A stretch of 42,722 bases of DNA from a virus. Location: IMG/VR virus record IMGVR_UViG_3300037882_000611, positions 1-42,722 of that record. One strand, written 5' to 3'. Positions 31,481 through 38,470 of the stretch are shown piece after piece; position 1 is the stretch's first letter, and the number at the start of each line of letters is the position of its first letter. The notes beneath the pieces were generated by a model. The model worked only from the letters and a program-made list of their open reading frames with translations, was not told where the DNA came from and searched no databases. Both the position numbers and the translations under genes were made by a program.

Positions 31481-31508
31481 AACCCCCTTACGGGGGTTTT
31501 CTTATTTA
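31481..31508 (+). terminator. Rho-independent terminator between converging genes
   Basis: AACCCCC (31481-31487), loop TTAC, GGGGGTT (31492-31498), then TTCTTATTT. It ends the rightward two-gene unit. In the other direction the tail is TTATTTAGTT, so it may also act, less well, on the leftward SGNH transcript. Confidence 0.8.
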
Positions 31509-32867
31509 TATGATTGAAAATAGATTGAATATAGTTTTAGCAACGTCTTGGTATCCCACTGGTTTAGGATGTATCGTGGTATCACCGTACCATGCAATCC
31601 CTAATGGGTCGGGGGATTGCCATTTTTGCCAGACGTCAACTAAAGCTACTCCAAATTGAAGTGAAGTATTATAGTAACATTGAATATACTGATTCTGCAC
31701 AGCCGTAGGGATTAGAGAGTTAGCCGTAGGTACGGGAGTTACTAAAATTACATCAGTACCTTGAGTCAATAATTGTAAAACTAAAGCGTTCAAATTAGCT
31801 TGAAACGCTACAACCGAACTACCCTGTAACCAATCATTAATACCCAAATTAATGATAACAAAATTAGGTTTAACTGTAGCTTGCTCTAAAGTTACGTTAG
31901 CATTCCAATTATTTGCCCGATCTAAGAAATAATCGAGTTTTCTACCGCCAACACCGCAGTTTAATAAGTTAACCGATTTAGCGGTATTGTTATAAGCCGA
32001 CATCCCTACAATCGCAAGTGTATTACCATTAGCATTATTTTTTTGCACTGTCCAAACGTTGCTAATGAGCGAAGGTGCAACAGCGGTCGCCTTTCTCACT
32101 TGATATGTAGCCGTGGCAACAACAGTACCTCCTGAAGCAGCCGCTACAGTACCATCAACCCCGGTTTTAATAGAAATAGCATCATAAGTGACCGCGGGAG
32201 CACCGTCCAAATAGTAAACATCACAAGTGTCCGTAGGAACTGTAGGGGTAAAAGTTATCGCATTCACGTTACTATTATTACGATACAGACTACCCCCAAT
32301 GCCACCTTGGATGAAAATTCCCCAACCTGCACCTAAAGCTACCCTAGGATCAATTACAGGCAATGTAGTACCTTGCTGGTCAGCACCAGCAGAACCCATC
32401 CAATTTTCAGAATTAGCGAGTATCCCAACACCGTTTAATAAATCTTTAAGTCGTGTCACGTATGAGTTAGGTTTCATTGCCGCAATGCTACCGCTGGAAC
32501 CTTGCGTTGTGGAATCACCCAAGAACATCCCAAAACATGTGGTAATTCCGATTTTAGCGTTACTTAACGCAAGCCTTAGGTTTTTATAATTATTGGGGAT
32601 GTAGTTATAAATGAAATTTTTATTAGTCAGGTTTGATATGTCAACAGGATTATTAACCATCGGGTTATCAGAAACATCTTGATAGCTGAGCAATCTAATA
32701 TCCCCATCAACAACAGGCTCATAATTAATGTAGCTTGCATACCACGATTGCCACAGGTCAGCATCTATCTGAGTAGTTGTACCGGCTTTCAAAATTGCAG
32801 TTTTATTGATCGCGTTAATTTGTAAGTCTGTAGTTAAACTTGAAGAAACGTTAGCTTTTAAAGTCAT
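31506..32867 (-). CDS. SGNH/GDSL-type hydrolase in the head-gene cluster
   Basis: 453 aa. Catalytic blocks: FLGDSTTQG (nucleophile Ser119), an NxGVGG-type block II (NCGVGGRKL), block III NLGINDW, and block V DTTIHPKP (Asp429, His433). These esterases remove acyl groups from polysaccharides or lipids. Residues 1-60 carry the W-x2-W domain shared with the genes at 30057 and 30376 (here INKTAILKAGTTTQIDADLW). That may anchor it to the virion. It follows the major capsid gene, and its ribosome-binding site AGAGGAG is in a hairpin switch. A role in deacetylating surface glycan is plausible. Confidence 0.8.
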   Translation of the reverse strand: MTLKANVSSSLTTDLQINAINKTAILKAGTTTQIDADLWQSWYASYINYEPVVDGDIRLLSYQDVSDNPMVNNPVDISNLTNKNFIYNYIPNNYKNLRLALSNAKIGITTCFGMFLGDSTTQGSSGSIAAMKPNSYVTRLKDLLNGVGILANSENWMGSAGADQQGTTLPVIDPRVALGAGWGIFIQGGIGGSLYRNNSNVNAITFTPTVPTDTCDVYYLDGAPAVTYDAISIKTGVDGTVAAASGGTVVATATYQVRKATAVAPSLISNVWTVQKNNANGNTLAIVGMSAYNNTAKSVNLLNCGVGGRKLDYFLDRANNWNANVTLEQATVKPNFVIINLGINDWLQGSSVVAFQANLNALVLQLLTQGTDVILVTPVPTANSLIPTAVQNQYIQCYYNTSLQFGVALVDVWQKWQSPDPLGIAWYGDTTIHPKPVGYQDVAKTIFNLFSII

Positions 32868-32871
32868 GAAA

Positions 32872-32917
32872 AACTCCTCTAATGTGGATGAGTTAGAGGA
32901 GTTAACGTTAACTCCTC
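32872..32917 (-). promoter_or_regulatory. Three-arm RNA switch before the SGNH gene
   Basis: Minus-strand order after the capsid stop: arm C GAGGAGTTAAC (32917-32907), arm B GTTAACTCCTC plus TAA (32906-32893), arm A TTAGAGGAGTT (32882-32872), then the SGNH ATG at 32867. C pairs perfectly with B, a 22-bp palindrome. B pairs perfectly with A over 11 bp, around a 10-base loop. A holds the ribosome-binding site. The two hairpins exclude one another. No T tract follows. Confidence 0.6.
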
Positions 32918-32927
32918 GTTACTTTTA

Positions 32928-33956
32928 TTAAATACCCAACATTTGAGCAATTAAGAACGGTCTATAAATAATCGTACCCCAAGTCCCTTGCGACTTCTTC
33001 TGCTTCCAGTTAGACGACCCTACAACGATTGGGTGAGCACGCATTTTTTCAGTAAACGCAGTATCCGCAGTACGTTGACCACCAACCTCATCAACGATTA
33101 ACTGCATTAACTGCCCTGAAGGGGTCGCATACTCAGGCGCTGTTTTAATCGTTAAATTAGGGAAATTCTTTTTCAAAAGATCCGTTACGTTAACGTTAAA
33201 TTGCGTAGTACCTGTAAGCGCGACTTCAGCAGTGGGTGACATTGCAAGCGTCATTTTACTTTGTAGCGTCACTAAGCCGTTGGCTTGAGCCTGAAGTTGT
33301 CCGAATAACTTTACGATATCCGCATAAACTTCAAGTGCTGTAGCGACACCCCAAGTAGTACCACCAGCCGCTTTAAGTGTCGGTGTAACAGCAGGTAATA
33401 ACGCAGGGTCATTAAGCAACCCGTAGTTCTGCATGTTTGCAACACCATAAAAATAACTCTTGTTTTGAAACTTGTTAAGAGTTAAAGCGCTTGCGATATT
33501 CAAACGGTTAGCCAAATCAATTTTAGCTAAACCTGCCATTTCTAATTCACGCTCACCCCATTGGGTAAAAGTCTCGTAGTGGTAACTTTGACGATGCGGA
33601 AAATTCGTATTAACTCCAGAATTACCGTTTTCGCTGTAATCACCGTAAGACGACGTTTCACCCGTGTATTCAACTACAGGAAATACTGTGGTCAAAGTCG
33701 TCCAATCACCTTTTTTAACTTCTTCACCCACAATTAATGTAGCATTCATAGGTGATACGAGCACTTCAATAAACTTAGGGTCAATGTAAGTAGTCAGAAA
33801 CGCAGGAATACCGCTATTACTTACAGTGACTAAGCCTGGTTGAGCATCTTGAGCAATCAAAAAGTTACTCGCAACATCTTCTGCTTGAAGTTCAACTTGC
33901 GGGTGTCCCATTACGACAATACCCGCCTTGAGCATTAATTTCATTAAATCATTCAT
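32928..33956 (-). CDS. Major capsid protein (DUF2184-like)
   Basis: 342 aa. GHPQVELQAEDVASNFLIAQ, then TVFPVVEYTGETSSYGDYSE, YETFTQWGERELEMAGLAKI and WGTIIYRPFLIAQMLGI are the pattern of DUF2184 capsid proteins with the HK97 fold. GGAG precedes the ATG at good spacing. It lies between the cement protein and SGNH genes. The absence of a long N-terminal scaffold region fits a separate scaffold or protease protein (35075). Confidence 0.85.
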   Translation of the reverse strand: MNDLMKLMLKAGIVVMGHPQVELQAEDVASNFLIAQDAQPGLVTVSNSGIPAFLTTYIDPKFIEVLVSPMNATLIVGEEVKKGDWTTLTTVFPVVEYTGETSSYGDYSENGNSGVNTNFPHRQSYHYETFTQWGERELEMAGLAKIDLANRLNIASALTLNKFQNKSYFYGVANMQNYGLLNDPALLPAVTPTLKAAGGTTWGVATALEVYADIVKLFGQLQAQANGLVTLQSKMTLAMSPTAEVALTGTTQFNVNVTDLLKKNFPNLTIKTAPEYATPSGQLMQLIVDEVGGQRTADTAFTEKMRAHPIVVGSSNWKQKKSQGTWGTIIYRPFLIAQMLGI

Positions 33957-33960
33957 ATTA

Positions 33961-35070
33961 TTAACTCCAACGGGTAATTTTAACTAATTCACCAACAGCA
34001 GCAGAGCCGGCAGCTTTCCAGTCTGTTAGAACACCACCAACAGTTGTTAATGCTGTACTTGCGGCATAAGCACTACCATTATTACTAATCCTGTACATGC
34101 CAGCACCACCTGTAATACCTGTATTCTGACTGACGATGACGCTATTAGCAGGAATACCTGTACCAGTGACAGGGACACCAGGTTTTAAAGTACCTGAACC
34201 TACAGCAGTAACGTTAATAATGTTGCCAAATGTGGTTACAGTACCGCTCGCAGTGTACGCTGTAACTGGAGTGCTCAAACGATAAGTACCAACACCACCC
34301 GCTGTACCTGTAAGCTGTGCAGAAATGACCCCACCTGTAGCTAAACTGACCGTATCACCTGCACTAACGTAACCACCACCCAACACCGTGACGTTCAATA
34401 CAGTACCGAAAGCAGTAACTGTAGCTGCGGAAGCTGTTGTGGCAACGCTAGTTGTATAAACACCAGCACCACCAGTAGTACCGCTAACTTGCCCTGTAAT
34501 AGTAGTACCTGCGGGTACGCCTACGCCAGAAATGGTATCACCGATACTAATTAAACCTGTCACCGAGGTTGTAGTAAGATTAAGACCACTACCCGTAGCA
34601 GTAAATGTCGCACCTACTGTGGATGTAGTCGTTGCACCTAAGCTACCTGTAGCCGTTGCGCCTACTGGAGGTGAACCGAAAAGAATCGAGCCGTCAGAGT
34701 AATCTGCATATACAGGCATATCTCGAACGGGCGCAACGCTTCCAGCCACTAACGCCCAAAAATCACCGCGATTATGTAAAGTGACAGGGTTACCTTCGCG
34801 AACTAAAGTTGTCGCTTCACCTAAAAACGCGGTGATAATCCCTTGTTGCTCACGGTGTACAAAGCCGTCAGGTTGTCTGTTATAAGTACCGTAACTGCGC
34901 GTCGTAATGTTATCAGGAGCCACCCATGCGAAACGTCCGATAAATACACCACCCGAGCCAGTCACTAACCCACCTTCGGTGCTTAAAACTGACGTCCGAA
35001 CGTTTGCACTAGCAAAATCACCCGCTACGCCTGGTGCTTGATAAGTATTAACTTGTCTTTGAAAAGGCAT
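33961..35070 (-). CDS. Structural cement/decoration protein with three tandem modules
   Basis: 369 aa. Residues 1-145 (MPFQRQVNTYQAPGVAGDFA, GGVFIGRFAWVAP and HNRGDFWALVAGS) match capsid-decorating cement proteins coded next to the capsid gene. Then three modules of about 60 residues follow, each with a G-D-T or G-V-P turn and TGGAGVY/TAGGVGTY/TGGAGMY. The normal C-terminal strand (WKAAGSAAVGELVKITRW) closes the protein, so the modules look inserted in a surface loop. They may bind environmental or host surfaces. Confidence 0.75.
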   Translation of the reverse strand: MPFQRQVNTYQAPGVAGDFASANVRTSVLSTEGGLVTGSGGVFIGRFAWVAPDNITTRSYGTYNRQPDGFVHREQQGIITAFLGEATTLVREGNPVTLHNRGDFWALVAGSVAPVRDMPVYADYSDGSILFGSPPVGATATGSLGATTTSTVGATFTATGSGLNLTTTSVTGLISIGDTISGVGVPAGTTITGQVSGTTGGAGVYTTSVATTASAATVTAFGTVLNVTVLGGGYVSAGDTVSLATGGVISAQLTGTAGGVGTYRLSTPVTAYTASGTVTTFGNIINVTAVGSGTLKPGVPVTGTGIPANSVIVSQNTGITGGAGMYRISNNGSAYAASTALTTVGGVLTDWKAAGSAAVGELVKITRWS

Positions 35071-35074
35071 TTTC

Positions 35075-36298
35075 TTACCCCTGTTTCATATGTTTAATTG
35101 ATGGAAGCTTAACGACGCTCGCACTATCTTTAGCCACTACCTGTTTACTTTGAGTTTGACTATGAGCAACTTTAAATAGGGCTTTAAGCGCTACAGGATC
35201 TTTAACCCCTTCGTGGTCTACTTTCATTTGCTTCAACGCAAACTCATAGACTGCGGCAGCGTCCATGGCTAGATCTACATCGCCTACAACGGGTCGTACT
35301 GTACGTCTTGCATCTTCAGCCTGTAGCATACTGTCGCGCATTGAATCCATTGCAGCTTTAACGTCTTCTTTTTTCACTTTCTCATCCTCATCGTATTCAT
35401 CAGAAGCAACGGGGGTAAGTAACGCTAAGATTGCTGCGATTGTTTCTTCATCCACTTTACCGCCAAGTAACGAGCGAACTTTACCATCAGGCGTATCGTC
35501 AGTTGCGACCTCATCTGTCTGAAGTTCTACAATCGCCTCTACAATTTCTTCTAGAATGTTAGAATCTAGATCAGCATCCATCGCTTGAAGTTTTTTAAGA
35601 GTTTCTTTCTTATTGAAGGTTTTCTTAGATGCTAATCCAACAAGTTGCGGTAACGCCTCATCAGCCGCAAGTTTAGGGGATAATGCACCAAGCGCAGCAA
35701 TAAGAGCGATACCTAATTTGCTCTTTTTCATAGCATCTTTCCTTATCATCGTAACGGGTTTACTGTCGGAAACTATAACATCACTACCAGCCCTACCGAC
35801 CTTTACTTGAGCCAGGTGATTACCTACCAAATTCGTCATGCGACCGTCATACGGAACTTCGCCAAATACACCAGGTTCCATAACAGCGTCATAATAATAA
35901 GAGCATGAAAGCTCTTTAATTTCCTCGGTTTCTATACCAACTATAGCGTCATTTCGCCAAAACGACAAATTAGCCTCTAGGTAAGGCTCATTAAATTCCA
36001 CATTGCTACCGATTGTGCCTACAATTAACTCTACCGGTAGTTCTTCAGAAGTAACTCTAATATGTTTAGATAATATAGGTTTACCCGCAAATGTGGAAGC
36101 GGCCTTAAGTAACTCATCGGCAGGTCGTAACAATTGGTATACTTTATCAGCACTTAAGCCAAGCTCTTGCCAGTTTGGTATCTCTTTACCGTAATATGGG
36201 TTTACTGTAGCTTTACTGATTCTACATTTTGCTACATGAAGCATCCCGTCTTTATCGACGTTTCTAGCGCTCTTATCTAAAGCAAGTTTATCTTTCAT
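35075..36298 (-). CDS. Putative prohead protease-scaffold protein (DUF2213-like)
   Basis: 407 aa from ATG 36298 (GGAGGGGAG upstream; earlier in-frame ATGs at 36319 and 36331 are less well placed). Residues 1-190 are DUF2213-like: VAKCRISKATVNPYYGKEIP, then PILSKHIRVTSEELPVELIV, LEANLSFWRNDAIVGIETEE and KELSCSYYYDAVMEPG. From about 190 on, an acidic, helical scaffold-like segment follows (KVDEETIAAILALL, DEYDEDEKVKKEDVKAAMDS). Such fusions process the prohead and scaffold it. It overlaps the MuF gene by 4 bases. Confidence 0.75.
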   Translation of the reverse strand: MKDKLALDKSARNVDKDGMLHVAKCRISKATVNPYYGKEIPNWQELGLSADKVYQLLRPADELLKAASTFAGKPILSKHIRVTSEELPVELIVGTIGSNVEFNEPYLEANLSFWRNDAIVGIETEEIKELSCSYYYDAVMEPGVFGEVPYDGRMTNLVGNHLAQVKVGRAGSDVIVSDSKPVTMIRKDAMKKSKLGIALIAALGALSPKLAADEALPQLVGLASKKTFNKKETLKKLQAMDADLDSNILEEIVEAIVELQTDEVATDDTPDGKVRSLLGGKVDEETIAAILALLTPVASDEYDEDEKVKKEDVKAAMDSMRDSMLQAEDARRTVRPVVGDVDLAMDAAAVYEFALKQMKVDHEGVKDPVALKALFKVAHSQTQSKQVVAKDSASVVKLPSIKHMKQG

Positions 36299-37059
36299 AT
36301 CGGAAGTACTCCCCTCCATGTGCAACGACATCTAATTTTTTCACCAGGTAAAATATACTCACCGTCAATTAGACAACCTTTAGTTAACTCAAATTCTTTA
36401 CCATTTGCGGCAACATGAGAAGCTCTAGGTTCTTTACCAGCATGTGAATGTTGCCAAATACCTTTAGTTATACCTAAGTCTAATTGACGTGTTCTAATTA
36501 CAACCGCGTTAGCTTTGTTAGATTGATCATATGCGATTAACTCGGCGCGTCTTTGAGTAACACCGCCAATTTTCTTAATACCTTCAACCATCGTTTTTAA
36601 ATCCCGACCTACCGAAAATGCTCGCATTACTTCACCTTCAACTTGCTGTAAATACTGTTGAGGTATCGACTTAATTAGAGATATATTTTCAGTAATTATA
36701 GCTTCTAAACTTTGCTTCATACTCGCAGTCAACTTAAATTCAACTGAGAGCCCCATATTTTTTAAAGCTGACTTTAAAGCAACGTCACTACTAGTTTTAA
36801 TAGCTTTAGCGTATAACTCAGCAATTTTAGGTGCCGCTTCATTAAACCGAGTTTCCCAACGTTTACGTAAATCTTTCAATATACGTTTGATATTATTAAC
36901 GGGTGAAGCGTCATGAGCTAAAATAGGTTCATCAGCTACAGAGACCCAATACTCACAAGATCGCGACATTTCTTTTATAAGCGATTTAAGTTTATTGCGG
37001 TATTTTACCTCAACGCCCTTATTCGCGCTTATTGTTGGTATCGTTTTCTTTTTCTTCAT
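36295..37059 (-). CDS. MuF-like minor head protein
   Basis: 254 aa. The start is set at ATG 37059, which has GAGGGTGA upstream; a second ATG at 37074 lacks one. The C-terminal region has the MuF signature: RAELIAYDQSNKANAVVIRT, then GIWQHSHAGKEPRASHVAANG and PGEKIRCRCTWRG. MuF proteins are injected or sit inside the head near the portal. Here there is no toxin domain at the C-terminus. It overlaps the portal gene by 41 bases. Confidence 0.8.
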   Translation of the reverse strand: MKKKKTIPTISANKGVEVKYRNKLKSLIKEMSRSCEYWVSVADEPILAHDASPVNNIKRILKDLRKRWETRFNEAAPKIAELYAKAIKTSSDVALKSALKNMGLSVEFKLTASMKQSLEAIITENISLIKSIPQQYLQQVEGEVMRAFSVGRDLKTMVEGIKKIGGVTQRRAELIAYDQSNKANAVVIRTRQLDLGITKGIWQHSHAGKEPRASHVAANGKEFELTKGCLIDGEYILPGEKIRCRCTWRGVLPI

Positions 37060-38470
37060 TATCTTCACCCTCATCTTCTAAAGCTTCAGGTATTTTAGTT
37101 ACGTCGATACCGTTAAAACCGCTATTTTTATTATGTGCTAAATTTTCCCTCGCTTCCTCTTGACTTATAACTTGAGCTGTTACGTAACTTGTAATGCTCG
37201 CAGCATCTTTAGCCCTAACTTCTGCTTTTTCTACTTCAGTTAATTGCCCCAACGGTCTAAATTTAAAATCAATGCTAGGATCAATTTCACCCCATAAATT
37301 TAATTGAGCTAGCTTTAATATAGTTTCTATAGGTTTGCGCCAAAAGGCTTTTTGTTGTGAAGCAATCCAATCGTAAAAGACTCTTATTTCACTATCGGAA
37401 CTAGCATTTAAACCACCTGGGCTAATACCTGTGAGTATGATTGCTGGCATTCTGGAAACTGAGCACATATGCTCTTGTGCTTGCGCCTGAAGCGCATCTA
37501 AGCCACTTAAAGGAACATTTTGTTGTACAAGTTCTTCAGTATCTTTATCAAGTAGCATCAGCCCTTTATTTGACCGCATTAATGTAAATAACTTTGCGCG
37601 TGCAAATAAATTATCACCGTTGTCAGCACCCATTATAGTCTGACTCATCGCAGTCTTTAGACCTGTAGTGCTGAAGTTATTCACTAAATCGGCAACTGAT
37701 TGCTGAGTACGTAACCAGTTATCAACGTAACGCTCGGCTAATTGATAAAGACTGATACCGCCAAAGTTAAATGCGGGTTTTAAAATATCTGACAATTCAT
37801 TAGTTACTACATTTAATAAACGACTTGAATCAACTTTCTTACCCATCACATACCAGTTAGACGGCTTGTAAAAATCGGGTGAAAGTGGGTCAAGTGAATT
37901 ATAAGCCGATGGGGTCATCCAAGTAGCTTCCACATTGCAAATGCGCCTAAAGCTACCCTGTTTAACCGTCTTTGCATTAATAATTAACGGTACTTCTCGA
38001 TCATTTCCGACATCTAAAAAGATATTAGACATACCTTGAGAGGCATCTAACTCAACAGCTCTACGAATAACGTTTTGCACATTAAGTCGTTGGAACTCTT
38101 CTTCAATTTCTGTAAGTTTCTTAGAAACTGATTCATCAGAGTTACTACTAACAAATTCAATCCATTCTCGGGTCATTTCACCACTTAAAGCATTTGACAT
38201 CGCTCTAAATTCTGCGCGTGTCCCAAGTTGCGCTAGGTATTGATAACCAGGAAAGCCAGCGCCAGGATGTAAGCCATTTAGGTAATTGCAATAATCACCC
38301 CCGAAAGCGTAATCCATAGCTAATACGGGTGCTGTAGCGCCCTCAGGCACCACCCCAGGTAAGAACTTTAACCGTTGAAACGGATAGAAATATGGATCCC
38401 TATCGGCAACTTGCAATTCTGCTTTATTCGCTGCTAACTTCAATCCGTTTGTCATAGTTTCTTCAGTCAT
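37019..38470 (-). CDS. Portal protein (DUF1073-like)
   Basis: 483 aa. ATG at 38470 overlaps the terminase TGA (TGATG) with AGGGG upstream. Features: LSGEMTREWIEFVSSNSD, VELDASQGMSNIFLDVGND, a YVDNWLRTQQSVADLVNNFS helix, and MPAIILTGISPGGLNASSDS with RVFYDWIASQQKAFWRKPIE, the DUF1073 portal signature. The C-terminus is very acidic (DEGEDNEEKENDTNN). It forms the DNA entry pore. Confidence 0.85.
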   Translation of the reverse strand: MTEETMTNGLKLAANKAELQVADRDPYFYPFQRLKFLPGVVPEGATAPVLAMDYAFGGDYCNYLNGLHPGAGFPGYQYLAQLGTRAEFRAMSNALSGEMTREWIEFVSSNSDESVSKKLTEIEEEFQRLNVQNVIRRAVELDASQGMSNIFLDVGNDREVPLIINAKTVKQGSFRRICNVEATWMTPSAYNSLDPLSPDFYKPSNWYVMGKKVDSSRLLNVVTNELSDILKPAFNFGGISLYQLAERYVDNWLRTQQSVADLVNNFSTTGLKTAMSQTIMGADNGDNLFARAKLFTLMRSNKGLMLLDKDTEELVQQNVPLSGLDALQAQAQEHMCSVSRMPAIILTGISPGGLNASSDSEIRVFYDWIASQQKAFWRKPIETILKLAQLNLWGEIDPSIDFKFRPLGQLTEVEKAEVRAKDAASITSYVTAQVISQEEARENLAHNKNSGFNGIDVTKIPEALEDEGEDNEEKENDTNNKRE

